Shown piece by piece: positions 14,969 through 23,721 of a stretch of 64,000 nucleotides of DNA; within the stretch, counting starts at the first letter, position 1, and every line of letters starts with the position of its first letter. A program made the translations under genes and the position numbers. The stretch spans positions 62,001 through 126,000 of the forward strand of contig NZ_VTSX01000012.1 of NCBI RefSeq assembly GCF_008329705.1, read 5' to 3'. The notes beneath the pieces were generated by a model. That model did not search any database. It was not told the DNA's origin and saw only the letters and a list, made by a program, of their open reading frames with translations. Origin of the DNA: Chryseobacterium sp. SN22 (GTDB lineage: Bacteria > Bacteroidota > Bacteroidia > Flavobacteriales > Weeksellaceae).

Positions 14969-15619
14969 TTACTGATTGGTATTTCCCAGCATCGGAACAA
15001 ATTTATAAGCTCCGAACTCCTCTTTCTCGAATTCGGTCTGGGAAGCTTTCGTAAAACGGTACAATACCTGCTCGTCGGCCGGTCCCAGAGGGATTACCAT
15101 TTTACCCCCTACTTTCAGCTGCTTCAGCAATTCCGTCGGCAAGACGGAGGCTCCGCAGGTAACGATAATTTTATCGAAGGGAGCAAAGGTGGGAAGTCCC
15201 GCAAACCCGTCTCCGAAGCTCTGGAATTTAGGGTACAGGTTCATTTCTCGAAGCTTTTTCTTTGAGAAATCAAAAAGGTCCTTTTGCCGTTCAACTGTGT
15301 AGACATGGGCTTTCATTGCCAGTAAAACCGCGGTCTGGTATCCGCATCCGGTTCCTATTTCCAGTACTTTTTCGCCCGGTCTTACCTGCAGCAGCTCCGA
15401 CTGTTCTGCTACCGTGGAAGGATGGGAAATCGTCTGGTGCGCCAGGATGGGAAAAGCCCGGTCTTCATAAGCAAAATCTTCAAAAATACTTTCGATAAAA
15501 AGGTGTCTCGGAACTTCATTCATCGCTGCCAGCACGTGCTCATCCGAGATTCCGATCCTGTTTCGCAGATAATCTACTAAAATCTTTCTTTTTCCTTTAT
15601 GTACAAATGAATCCTGCAT
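14969..15619 (-). CDS. pcm: Protein-L-isoaspartate O-methyltransferase
   Basis: 216 residues from MQDSFVHKGKRK; in-frame ATGs at 15622 and further upstream (15670) exist, but the leader they add is unlike the family. The enzyme uses S-adenosylmethionine to methylate isoaspartyl residues in ageing proteins so that they can revert to aspartate. Signatures are HQTISHPSTVAEQ, the PCMT substrate loop, and the SAM-binding VLEIGTGCGYQTAVL. Cytoplasmic, single gene with its own terminator. Confidence 0.92.
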   Translation of the reverse strand: MQDSFVHKGKRKILVDYLRNRIGISDEHVLAAMNEVPRHLFIESIFEDFAYEDRAFPILAHQTISHPSTVAEQSELLQVRPGEKVLEIGTGCGYQTAVLLAMKAHVYTVERQKDLFDFSKKKLREMNLYPKFQSFGDGFAGLPTFAPFDKIIVTCGASVLPTELLKQLKVGGKMVIPLGPADEQVLYRFTKASQTEFEKEEFGAYKFVPMLGNTNQ

Positions 15620-15913
15620 CATGGGCGCTGTTAGGTTTACGGAATAATTTTCGCAAAAATATAAAAACATTCACTACCTGTCAACCCCGAAAGCCCAGGG
15701 AGTATATTAAATTAATGTGTATGACCGGAACAAATTCGGTCTTGCTCATTCATTTGCAACGCAAAATTCACCATTGACCATTGACTATTCACTTCCGGAT
15801 CCCGTTGCGATTTCCTAACAATATGCTTAAATATACGGTCAGAAGATTTTAAATGGTTATATTTTATTTCTCCGACCTAAAATCTATCATCCCGGCTGAA
15901 CCCTTAAATTTAT

Positions 15914-15921
15914 TATCTTTA
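15914..15921 (+). promoter_or_regulatory. -7 element TATCTTTA
   Basis: It lies 18 nt before the ATG at 15940 and inside the longer open frame that starts at 15853, so it supports the shorter start for the oxidoreductase. Confidence 0.5.
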
Positions 15922-15939
15922 CCGAAATTTAATACAGCT

Positions 15940-16902
15940 ATGTTAAAAGCAGGTTTGGTAGGTGCCGGACACTTGGGAAAGATCCATTTACGGCTTCTCA
16001 ATCAGTCGGATAAATATGAATTTGTAGGGTTTCACGATAAAGATACAGAAAACGGAAGGAAACTGGAAGCCGAATTCGGATACCGGTATTTTGAAAATTT
16101 TGATGAACTGCTGGAGCAGATCGATATGCTGGATATCGTGACACCAACCGTTTACCATTATGATTATGCCTTAAAAGCCATCAAAAATGGCCTTCACTTT
16201 TTTATTGAGAAACCGGTAACCCAAACGCTGGAACAGGCTGAAGAAATCCTCATAAAATGTGAGGAAAAAGGCATCAAAGCACAGGTCGGACACGTTGAAA
16301 GGTACAATCCTGCCTTTATTGCAACCAAAGAATACATCAATAACCCGATGTTTATTGAAATCCACCGCCTGGCGGAGTTCAATCCGCGCGGAACGGACGT
16401 TTCGGTAGTTTTGGACCTGATGATCCATGATCTCGACATTTTATTGAGTATCGTAAAATCAAAAGTGAAAAACATCCATGCCAGCGGGGTCTGTGTCGTA
16501 AGCAAAACCCCGGATATTGCCAATGCGAGAATTGAATTTGAAAACGGCTGCGTGGCTAATTTGACGACTTCCAGAATTTCCATGAAAGCCATGAGAAAAA
16601 GCCGTTTCTTCCAGAAAGATGCATACATTTCGGTAGATTTCCTGGAGAAAAAAGCGGAAGTGATCCGGATGAAAGATGCGCCTGAAACCCCTACTCCATT
16701 CGATATGATCATTGAAAATGCGGAGGGCGAAAAAAATCAGATCCTGTTTGAATATCCGAATATCCAGCCGAACAATGCCATCTTAGATGAATTAAATTCT
16801 TTTGCGGATTCAATTACCGAAGACAAGCATGTGGAAGTTTCCATAGGGGATGGCACGGAAGCGTTGAAGGTAGCGCTGGAGATTATGAAATTAATCAGTT
16901 AG
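15940..16902 (+). CDS. Gfo/Idh/MocA-family oxidoreductase
   Basis: 320 residues starting MLKAGLVGAGHLGKIHLRLL, where GAGHLGKIH is the N-terminal NAD(P)-binding motif. FIEKPVTQTLEQAEE (EKP motif) and GHVERYNPAF, then DLMIHDLDILL, are standard family blocks; the lysine of EKP and the His of the HDL segment are near the active site in studied members. Such enzymes oxidise or reduce sugars, inositols or related compounds. The substrate cannot be told, and neighbours give no hint. An upstream in-frame ATG at 15853 is rejected because the promoter lies after it. Confidence 0.85.
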   Translation: MLKAGLVGAGHLGKIHLRLLNQSDKYEFVGFHDKDTENGRKLEAEFGYRYFENFDELLEQIDMLDIVTPTVYHYDYALKAIKNGLHFFIEKPVTQTLEQAEEILIKCEEKGIKAQVGHVERYNPAFIATKEYINNPMFIEIHRLAEFNPRGTDVSVVLDLMIHDLDILLSIVKSKVKNIHASGVCVVSKTPDIANARIEFENGCVANLTTSRISMKAMRKSRFFQKDAYISVDFLEKKAEVIRMKDAPETPTPFDMIIENAEGEKNQILFEYPNIQPNNAILDELNSFADSITEDKHVEVSIGDGTEALKVALEIMKLIS

Positions 16903-17029
16903 TAAAGAAAATTAAAATTTGAAAATAAAGCCTGCTTTTCACAGAAACCATTTTTCTTTCCTGCCACGAAGAGAAAAATGGCTGGGAAATAGATTGTGAA
17001 TTTGAAAAAAGCAGGCTCCAAATGATGTC

Positions 17030-17637
17030 AGGTATGAAAACTACATCTGGACCATCTTTTCGCGGCCAGGTCAAGATTTTTCTCGGACAAGAAGAAGTTA
17101 TCAACTTCTGAATCAGAATAATATAAAAACAGGAATCCTGTTTCCGTTCCATATCTTTCATTGCCGGATGACAGGTAACCAAGATTGTTATGAGAAAGGA
17201 ACGAACAGGCTTATCCAGAAAAAATTTGGTGAAAACTGATCTTCCTTACGCTACATCGGTAACCAACAATTTGTAAAAGGCCATCCGGATGAAATTTTTC
17301 CCTACTCCGAATACGATATGACCGCAGGAATTTCTGATACATCTTCCGATGGTCAGTTTGATAAAATCCGCCGGCTGTATTCCTTGCAGTATCCTCCTGA
17401 AACCTATATTAAGAAACCATCCGGGAACAGTTCCTCAGCTTCATCTATTCTGACTAAAAAGGAGAAATCAAAGATTTATCGGTAGAAAGTAATTTTCAGA
17501 ATAAAAAAAACAATATATTTGAAAAACAATTCAACAGACAATTGACAGATTTTGTTTTACATACAAAATGGATTCCTGCAAGAATCAATACCATCCATGC
17601 AGATGCTTACATGGATGTAAACATCAGTTACCATTAA
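17030..17637 (+). pseudogene. Decayed secreted/TonB-like protein
   Basis: No intact frame exists, but protein-like pieces follow one another on the plus strand in different frames. One reads YIGNQQFVKGHPDEIFPYSE (about 17250..17310) and runs on to QYPPETYIKKPSG. A second, after a frame change near 17400, reads ETIREQFLSFIYSD, a stop, then KGEIKDLSVESN. The last ends FVLHTKWIPARINTIHADAY and stops at 17635. KWIPARIN resembles the KWxPAxxN signature of TonB C-terminal domains. At least one frameshift and one stop disrupt it. The 5' limit is uncertain. Confidence 0.55.
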
Positions 17638-17673
17638 TAAATTATCCCTTAATATTTAAATAATTAAACCATT

Positions 17674-19395
17674 ATGAAACGAGCCGTCCTATTATCCGCT
17701 TTTTTATTGTCTCAATTTGGGACATCACAGCTTTTAAAAACACAGGGTCAGAAAATTGTTAATGATAAAGGTGAAAATATACAGTTGAGAGGCCTGGGCC
17801 TTGGAGGTTGGATGCTGCAGGAAGGCTATATGCTGAAAACGGCCGATTTTGCCGGTCCGCAATACAAAATCAAGGAGAAAATTGCAGAACTGATCGGTGA
17901 AGCCGGAATGAATGAATTTTACAGAGCCTATCTGAAAAACGGCATTACCAGACAGGATATCGATTTCCTGAAAAAATCGGGATTCAATTCCATCAGGCTG
18001 CCTATGCACTATAATCTTTATACGCTACCGATTGAAAAAGAGCCGGTAAAAGGACAGAATACCTGGCTTAAAGAAGGTTTCGATATGACCGACAATCTTC
18101 TGAAATGGTGCGCTGATAATAAAATGTACCTGATCCTTGATCTTCATGCTGCCCCGGGCGGACAGGGAAATGATGTGAATATTTCCGACAATGACAAATC
18201 GAAGCCGTCGCTTTGGGAAAGCGAGGAAAACCAAAAGAAAACGATTGCGCTCTGGAAAAAACTGGCGGAACGGTATAAGGATGAGCCCTGGATCGGCGGT
18301 TATGACCTCATCAATGAGCCGAACATCAATTTTACCGGAAAAAACCCGAACGGAACGGATGAAATGTCCAATGCGCCGCTCTGGAAACTACAGAAGGAAA
18401 TTACCGAAGCCATCCGAACGGTGGATAAAAAGCATCTCATTATCCTTGAAGGAAACGGCTGGGGTAATAATTATAACGGTTTAACACCGCTTTGGGACAA
18501 CAATATGGTGTTCAGCTTCCATAAATACTGGACCTTTAACGATGATGCCGCTTTAAAACCAATCCTGGAGCTGAGAGAAAAACACAACGTGCCGATCTGG
18601 CTTGGAGAAACGGGAGAAAATTCCAATGTCTGGTTTACGGAACTGATCCGGCTGCTGGATAAACACAATATCGGTTACGCCTTCTGGCCGATGAAGAAGA
18701 TCGACAACATTGCCGGCATTACCAACGTGAGAATTACGCCGGAATATGAAAAACTGCTGGAATACTGGAAAAACGGCGGTGAAAAACCTTCTAAAGAATT
18801 CGCTGAAAAAGCATTGATGCAGATTGCCGATAATTATAAGTTCAGCAATGTGGAGATTAAAAATGACGTGATTGATGCCATGTTCAGACAGACCACCGAC
18901 GGCTCTACAAAACCTTTTAAAAAACTTCAGGCTCCCGGGAAAATCTCTGCTACGGATTATGACCTGGGCAGAATAGGCGCCGCCTATCTGGATCAGGATT
19001 TCATCAACCTGTGGGTAAGCGATCCGGCAAAAAGATCCGAATGGAATTCCGGAAACCAGCTGAGAAACGACGGCGTTGATATCTATAAAGGTAAAAACAA
19101 TGAATACTACGTCGGAAAAACGGAAAGCGGGGAATGGCTTCAGTATACCGTTAACGCAAATTCCGGTAAAGCCTACACTTTCGGTATCAGCTATGCAAGC
19201 ACAGGCCCTGCAAAGATTAAAATTACGGATGCTTCGGGAAAACAATTGGGCATTGTTACCCTGCAGCCGACGGGTGGAAATGAAGCCTGGAAAACAGCAT
19301 CTCTGAAAGGGATTAACCTTAAAAAAGGGGAAAATAAAATCCGAATTTATTTTGAAAATGACGGGGTAAACCTGAAGAGTTTTGAAATGAAATAA
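17674..19395 (+). CDS. Glycoside hydrolase family 5 glucanase with C-terminal binding module
   Basis: This is a 573-residue exported enzyme. A signal peptide (AVLLSAFLLSQFGTSQ) leads into a GH5 barrel with GGWMLQEG (45-52), SIRLPMHYN (106-114), DLHAAPGG, the acid/base E215 in LINEPN and the nucleophile E312 in LGETGE. GH5 enzymes of this look cut beta-1,3, beta-1,4 or beta-1,6 glucans; which one is not decidable by eye. Residues of about 430-573 form a separate beta-sandwich resembling CBM6-like modules (WLQYTVNANSG, ENKIRIYFENDG). A single gene, not attached to the SusCD locus 25 kb away. Confidence 0.85.
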   Translation: MKRAVLLSAFLLSQFGTSQLLKTQGQKIVNDKGENIQLRGLGLGGWMLQEGYMLKTADFAGPQYKIKEKIAELIGEAGMNEFYRAYLKNGITRQDIDFLKKSGFNSIRLPMHYNLYTLPIEKEPVKGQNTWLKEGFDMTDNLLKWCADNKMYLILDLHAAPGGQGNDVNISDNDKSKPSLWESEENQKKTIALWKKLAERYKDEPWIGGYDLINEPNINFTGKNPNGTDEMSNAPLWKLQKEITEAIRTVDKKHLIILEGNGWGNNYNGLTPLWDNNMVFSFHKYWTFNDDAALKPILELREKHNVPIWLGETGENSNVWFTELIRLLDKHNIGYAFWPMKKIDNIAGITNVRITPEYEKLLEYWKNGGEKPSKEFAEKALMQIADNYKFSNVEIKNDVIDAMFRQTTDGSTKPFKKLQAPGKISATDYDLGRIGAAYLDQDFINLWVSDPAKRSEWNSGNQLRNDGVDIYKGKNNEYYVGKTESGEWLQYTVNANSGKAYTFGISYASTGPAKIKITDASGKQLGIVTLQPTGGNEAWKTASLKGINLKKGENKIRIYFENDGVNLKSFEMK

Positions 19396-19410
19396 GAAAA
19401 ATCAAATTTG

Positions 19411-19449
19411 ATAATCCCTTTTAATTTTTTAAGAGGGATTTATTTTTTA
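19411..19449 (+). terminator. Terminator of the GH5 gene
   Basis: AATCCCTTTT, loop, AAGAGGGATT, then TATTTTTTAG, 16 bp after the stop codon. The rest of the spacer to 19730 holds no gene I can support. It does hold an 11-bp inverted repeat, ATTGTTCTTTC (19505) and GAAAGAACAAT (19591), about 75 bp apart. Confidence 0.7.
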
Positions 19450-19730
19450 GAATTTATTAAATCTGTTTGTCTGTGGAAAGTAGCACCGGGTTTCACTTGG
19501 TGTTATTGTTCTTTCGTTTCTTCAGAGCTTAAGATTAAAGGAATTACAATCGGTCATACGTTCAAAACATAAAATTCATCTTTAAAGACTGAAAGAACAA
19601 TAGATATATTTATGATTCACAACGATTTGAACAGCGTTATTTAAATACAATCATCTGTGAAAACCGGTGATATCTACAAAAAATTCCGGTGCTTCAATCA
19701 TGACTACCGGCTGTTTAAGATTAAAAGCCT

Positions 19731-19738
19731 TATCTTTA
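19731..19738 (+). promoter_or_regulatory. -7 element TATCTTTA of the beta-lactamase gene
   Basis: Lies 24 nt before the ATG at 19763 and within the longer open frame beginning at 19667, so it favours the MKKTILLC start. Confidence 0.5.
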
Positions 19739-19762
19739 AATTCAAATCTATTTAACAAAAAA

Positions 19763-20641
19763 ATGAAAAAAACCATTCTTTTATGCCTTTTAATTTCAGT
19801 ACTGGGTTTTGCGCAGCAGCAGAATCCGGATTCAAAGATCAATTCAATTATTCAGGATAAGAAAGCAACCGTCGGGATTTCGGTCCTGGGTTTTGAAAAT
19901 GGTTTCAAGTATGATAAAAACGGGGATCAAAAGCTTCCGATGCAGAGTGTCTTTAAGTTTCATATTGCAGCGGCGGTTCTGGATTTTGTGGATCATGGAA
20001 AACTTTCCATGGATCAGAAAGTTTCTCTGAGTGCATCGAATTTACTGCCGGATACCTGGTCGCCGCTCCGGGACAAATATTCAACTGGCAGTGCGGCGGT
20101 TCCTTTAAGTGAGATTATTGAGTATACCGTAGCCAAAAGCGATAACAACGGCTGCGATATTCTTCTGAAACTGCTGGGCGGCACAAAAACCGTTCAGAAG
20201 TTTATGGATTCCAAAGGGGTAAAAGGTTTTCAGATTAAATACAACGAAGCGGAAATGCACCGGGACTGGAATGCCCAATATAAAAATTACAGTACCGCGG
20301 TTTCCGCCACCGAGGTCCTGAAAAAATTGTATGACGGAAAACTGCTTTCCAAAAAGTCAACTGAGTACCTGATGGATGTTATGCTCTCTACGTCCACGGG
20401 AATGAACAAACTGGTCGGACAGCTGCCGAAAGGCACTCCTGTGGCAAGAAAAACGGGAGCTTCCGGGAAGAATAATGCCGGATTAACAGGTGCTGAAAAT
20501 GAAATTGCCATTGTCACCCTGCCCGATGGCAAGCATTATGCAATAGCTGTATTCGTCAGTAACTCAACGGAAACGCAGGAGGTGAACTGTAAAATGATCT
20601 CGGATATTTCAAAGTCGGTCTGGGATTATTTTAATAAGTAA
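19763..20641 (+). CDS. Class A beta-lactamase (PER/CGA/CIA-like subclass A2)
   Basis: 292 residues from MKKTILLCLL with a signal peptide ending near FAQ. It is a periplasmic serine enzyme that hydrolyses penicillins and probably cephalosporins. Motifs in order are SVFK (62-65) with catalytic Ser62, SDN (126-128), NEAEMHRDW (161-169) carrying the omega-loop glutamate, and KTGASG (230-235). The NEAEMH pattern in place of ExxLN is typical of the PER-like A2 subclass known from Chryseobacterium (CGA, CIA). No regulator of the AmpR type is adjacent. Activity spectrum is inferred only. Confidence 0.9.
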   Translation: MKKTILLCLLISVLGFAQQQNPDSKINSIIQDKKATVGISVLGFENGFKYDKNGDQKLPMQSVFKFHIAAAVLDFVDHGKLSMDQKVSLSASNLLPDTWSPLRDKYSTGSAAVPLSEIIEYTVAKSDNNGCDILLKLLGGTKTVQKFMDSKGVKGFQIKYNEAEMHRDWNAQYKNYSTAVSATEVLKKLYDGKLLSKKSTEYLMDVMLSTSTGMNKLVGQLPKGTPVARKTGASGKNNAGLTGAENEIAIVTLPDGKHYAIAVFVSNSTETQEVNCKMISDISKSVWDYFNK

Positions 20642-20672
20642 AAATTTAAGCTTAATTTTAAAACCGTTAAAA

Positions 20673-21104
20673 ATGAAAAAAGTATTAGCAACCATAGGAT
20701 TATTCAGCTCGGTCTTATTTTTTGCCCAGAAAAGCGAAAACTATCTTCAGGTAGGATATGCCAGCGTGTGCTGCGGAACACCCTCCGATAAGCCGGTCAT
20801 GGATTACCTGGCCCAGTTTAAAAATAAAAACAGAGTCAAGAATCTGGAAATTTACCAGCAGACGGGCCGTGGACGGGAAGGTGAATACAATCTGTATATC
20901 GGAACGGACGGATTATCCCGGACGCAGAAGTCTGCTTTTATCAAAGGCCTGAAAGCGACGGTTATCAGCCAGAACAAAACAAGGAAATCGGAAAGTACCG
21001 GTCTGGTGAACTTTGATGAGAACGAATCCGTAAAGAAAGCCGATCTGATGAACGCAAGGAATGTAACGCTGATATCAACGAATAAAATAATTAAAACTAA
21101 ATAA
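20673..21104 (+). CDS. Small exported protein, unknown function
   Basis: 143 residues beginning MKKVLATIGLFSSVLFFAQ, a clear signal peptide with an A-Q cleavage end, so it is periplasmic or secreted. A CCGTPSDKPVMDYL segment carries two adjacent cysteines, and the middle (NLEIYQQTGRGREGEYNLYI) looks like beta strands. No family recognised. It lies 31 bp after the beta-lactamase gene and 6 bp before the hydroxybutyryl-CoA dehydrogenase gene on the same strand, so the three may be co-transcribed. Confidence 0.7.
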   Translation: MKKVLATIGLFSSVLFFAQKSENYLQVGYASVCCGTPSDKPVMDYLAQFKNKNRVKNLEIYQQTGRGREGEYNLYIGTDGLSRTQKSAFIKGLKATVISQNKTRKSESTGLVNFDENESVKKADLMNARNVTLISTNKIIKTK

Positions 21105-21110
21105 GGAAAA

Positions 21111-22004
21111 ATGATCAAAAACATTGTAGTTATCGGAGCAGGAACCATGGGAAATGGTATTGCACACACTTTTGCCCAAAGCGGATTTCAGGTAAATCTT
21201 GTGGATGTATCCCAGGAAGCTTTGGAAAGAGGACTGAAAACCATTACCACCAATCTTGACCGAATAATTGCAAAGGGAAACCTTACGGAAGAACAGAAAT
21301 CGGAAACTCTAGGAAATATCTCCACTTTTACAGCGCTTCAGGATGCCGTGGGAAATGCCGATCTGATTGTGGAAGCAGCGACCGAAAATCAGGAACTGAA
21401 GCTTAAAATTTTCGGACAGATGGATGAATTCGCACCTGAAAACTGCATTCTCGCGACTAATACTTCTTCGATTTCCATTACAAAAATCGCAGCAGCTACC
21501 AAAAGAGCGGATAAAGTAATCGGAATGCATTTCATGAACCCGGTTCCGATCATGAAGCTGGTAGAAATCATTAAAGGTTACTCCACTTCCAAAGAGACTT
21601 TTGATGCAATTTACGAAATGAGCAAAACATTAGGAAAAGTGCCTGTGGAAGTGAACGATTATCCCGGTTTTGTAGCCAACCGAATCCTGATGCCGATGAT
21701 CAACGAATCGATCGAGACGCTTTACAACGGCGTTGCTGGCGTTGAGGAAATCGATACGGTAATGAAGCTGGGAATGGCCCATCCGATGGGACCGCTTCAG
21801 CTGGCGGATTTTATCGGCCTTGATGTCTGCCTGGCGATTTTAAACGTGATGTACGACGGTTTCAAAAATCCTAAATATGCACCGAATCCATTGTTGGTTA
21901 ACATGGTGATGGCCGGAAAGCTGGGTGTAAAATCAGGAGAAGGGTTTTATGATTACTCAGAAAGCAAAAAGGCGGAGAAAGTCGCCAAAATGTTTTCAAA
22001 ATAA
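21111..22004 (+). CDS. hbd: 3-hydroxybutyryl-CoA dehydrogenase
   Basis: 297 residues. This soluble enzyme interconverts acetoacetyl-CoA and 3-hydroxybutyryl-CoA using NAD(P)H, in fatty-acid or butyrate-type metabolism. It opens with the Rossmann motif VIGAGTMGNGIAH, followed by LVDVSQEAL. The catalytic-dyad region IGMHFMNPVPIMKLVE holds the conserved His, with Glu in LIVEAATEN. The C-terminal domain has GFVANRILMPMINE and MKLGMAHPMGPLQLADFIGLD, a family hallmark. Length is that of single-function dehydrogenases, without a crotonase domain. Confidence 0.93.
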   Translation: MIKNIVVIGAGTMGNGIAHTFAQSGFQVNLVDVSQEALERGLKTITTNLDRIIAKGNLTEEQKSETLGNISTFTALQDAVGNADLIVEAATENQELKLKIFGQMDEFAPENCILATNTSSISITKIAAATKRADKVIGMHFMNPVPIMKLVEIIKGYSTSKETFDAIYEMSKTLGKVPVEVNDYPGFVANRILMPMINESIETLYNGVAGVEEIDTVMKLGMAHPMGPLQLADFIGLDVCLAILNVMYDGFKNPKYAPNPLLVNMVMAGKLGVKSGEGFYDYSESKKAEKVAKMFSK

Positions 22005-22042
22005 GGCATTGACGGGAAACAATGAATTGTGAGCCTCCGGAA

Positions 22043-22073
22043 TTGACTGGCTTTGCAAAATTCATTACTTTTC
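22043..22073 (+). promoter_or_regulatory. Promoter before the multi-pass membrane gene
   Basis: TTG at 22043..22045 and TACTTTTC at 22066..22073, with a 20-nt spacer, just 4 nt before the ATG. The spacing is right; the -7 element is one base off consensus. Confidence 0.4.
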
Positions 22074-22077
22074 CGCG

Positions 22078-23394
22078 ATGAAAATTAAAGAAAAGAATAT
22101 TCAGATATTACTGGTCATCATTACTTTAGTGATGACCATTTTTCGTTTTCTGCTTAATGAGAAAGGGCGGGTGAACCCGGATTCGATACGCTACATGCGT
22201 TTTGCGCATGTCTTACCAGCTATTGATAATACCACAACCCCTTTGGGGTATCCGGCGGCGATCAGGTTGTTTACCTGTTTCGGGCTTGATGAATTCTGGG
22301 GCAGCAAAGTGATCGGAATCCTGGCTTTTTTCTTCATTATTTTATTTACCTGCCAAAAGAAGTTTTTTTTCAGGGAATCTGTTGTCCTGTGTTCACTTTT
22401 CAGCTTTCTCTCTATTTTTTCTTTTACGATGAGCGAAACGCTGATTTTACCTTTTGTCTTCCTGTTTCTGTATGTTTCAGCATTGATTATTGAAGGCAGG
22501 CTGGAAAAAGGCAAAGCGGTGTTTTATCTTTCATTAAGTTTAATTGCACTGTACAATATCCGGTACAGTTCGCTCTTCATTATGGGTGGAACGGGACTTT
22601 TCGGATTGGTGTTTTTTAAAAGAACATATTCACCGGCGTTTATTATTTCCGGCATTATTGCCGGAGCCTTTGTGCTTTTGTATAAACTTCTGTTCATTGA
22701 TTATTTTAATGAAAATTATGTCAAGCAAGCCCTTGAAATCGGCCTGCACCCTACTTCAAAACTGCTTGTTGAACTTTTCCAGGGATTGTGTACTGCTTTT
22801 AACCCGTTTATCCATATTTCGGATCCCGGCGGCGGAAAGATCAATTATGCGATTTACGGAATCGGGTTTCTGAATATAATTGCTATGGTTTATGTATTTG
22901 TAAAACATAAGCTTTCGGAAACCGGAGCTTTCTTTACCTTTGTAGGGGTTACCGGGATTGTCTGTTCGTATTTTATTCAGTATTTCTATTCGGTAAATCC
23001 AATTGATTACCGGCTCCTGGCCCCTTTCAGCATTCCCATCTGGCTCATCTACCTTAAAAAGCTGTTTCAGATCGCCGGCCTTAAAGCTTACGCCATCGGC
23101 TTCTTAAGCCTGGCTTCGGGAATGCTGTTTACCTGGCTTTCCAAAGGCAACTATCTGGAAAACAGAAAAGAAATGAAACAATTTCTGCAGTCTGAAAAGC
23201 TGGATCATGTTCCTCTGAAATTTTACCTTGAAACCACTGAAGATCTCGACAAGATTCAGGTTGCAGAACTGATAAGCACAGTAAATGCGAATGTATCCCT
23301 GACTTTCAGGCCGAAAGATACGCTCCAGAGAACTACGCTGACGAGGTATAAAGTTTTGCAAAAAATAAAGATTGACAGGAACAAATACCAATAA
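22078..23394 (+). CDS. Multi-pass membrane protein, possible GT-C glycosyltransferase-like
   Basis: 438 residues with about ten hydrophobic helices between residues 8 and 360, then a soluble C-terminal tail of about 75 residues. The first extracytoplasmic loop contains NPDSIRYMRFAHVLP, and an acidic residue at this place is typical of GT-C transferases and mannosyltransferase-like proteins. Later loops have NPFIHISDPGGGKINYA and YSVNPIDYRLLAP. No specific family recognised. It is a likely inner-membrane enzyme for glycan or lipid modification, on weak grounds. Confidence 0.6.
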   Translation: MKIKEKNIQILLVIITLVMTIFRFLLNEKGRVNPDSIRYMRFAHVLPAIDNTTTPLGYPAAIRLFTCFGLDEFWGSKVIGILAFFFIILFTCQKKFFFRESVVLCSLFSFLSIFSFTMSETLILPFVFLFLYVSALIIEGRLEKGKAVFYLSLSLIALYNIRYSSLFIMGGTGLFGLVFFKRTYSPAFIISGIIAGAFVLLYKLLFIDYFNENYVKQALEIGLHPTSKLLVELFQGLCTAFNPFIHISDPGGGKINYAIYGIGFLNIIAMVYVFVKHKLSETGAFFTFVGVTGIVCSYFIQYFYSVNPIDYRLLAPFSIPIWLIYLKKLFQIAGLKAYAIGFLSLASGMLFTWLSKGNYLENRKEMKQFLQSEKLDHVPLKFYLETTEDLDKIQVAELISTVNANVSLTFRPKDTLQRTTLTRYKVLQKIKIDRNKYQ

Positions 23395-23400
23395 TTTTAT

Positions 23401-23408
23401 TATCTTTG
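23401..23408 (+). promoter_or_regulatory. -7 element TATCTTTG
   Basis: A perfect TAnnTTTG, 24 nt before the ATG of the small acidic protein. Confidence 0.5.
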
Positions 23409-23432
23409 ATTTAAAGTTAAAACATTAAAAAA

Positions 23433-23672
23433 ATGAAATTACCAAAGTTTTTATTAGCAGATAATTCGGAATTTCCAGAGGATTTGTTCGTAGTTCATAC
23501 AGAATATCCAAGATTCATCCTTAACGTTGAGGAAGAAGAGGTTGAGTGGCTGGATGATCTGGAAGGTGATGATGAAGAAACCATGGCAGATGAGGCTACC
23601 AAAGTAGTGGAGGCTGCATTTAAATGGTGTGATGAAGAGTTGGCTAAGTACGACGAAGAAGAGGAAGAATAA
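23433..23672 (+). CDS. Small acidic conserved protein
   Basis: 79 residues, starting KLPKFLLADNSEFPEDLFVV, with FILNVEEEEVEWLDD in the middle and a Glu-rich end. No signal peptide or membrane segment. It has its own promoter and terminator. I recall proteins of this appearance as conserved single genes in Flavobacteriia, but know no function. Confidence 0.7.
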   Translation: MKLPKFLLADNSEFPEDLFVVHTEYPRFILNVEEEEVEWLDDLEGDDEETMADEATKVVEAAFKWCDEELAKYDEEEEE

Positions 23673-23687
23673 TAACGACCCGAATAT

Positions 23688-23717
23688 AAAAAAAGGAACT
23701 CTGAAGAGTTCCTTTTT
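23688..23717. terminator. Bidirectional terminator
   Basis: AAAAAAAGGAACTC, loop, GAGTTCCTTTTTTG between convergent genes; A and T tracts on both sides serve both strands. Confidence 0.85.
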
Positions 23718-23721
23718 TGTT

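Noticed and set aside
16194..16712. A 172-codon minus-strand open frame opposite the Gfo/Idh/MocA gene
   Set aside because: Shadow of the real gene, which has a clear Rossmann motif and promoter.
16895..17182. A 95-codon minus-strand open frame downstream of the oxidoreductase
   Set aside because: It lies opposite the decayed TonB-like relic, whose plus-strand pieces look more protein-like; no promoter or conserved motif.
18553..19245. A 230-codon minus-strand open frame opposite the GH5 gene
   Set aside because: The opposite frame is a complete GH5 enzyme with catalytic motifs; the antisense frame has no recognisable domain.
19505..19601. ATTGTTCTTTC / GAAAGAACAAT inverted repeat as an operator of the beta-lactamase gene
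   Set aside because: The arms are 75 bp apart and more than 130 bp before the promoter; no regulator gene is adjacent. Noted only as a spacer feature.
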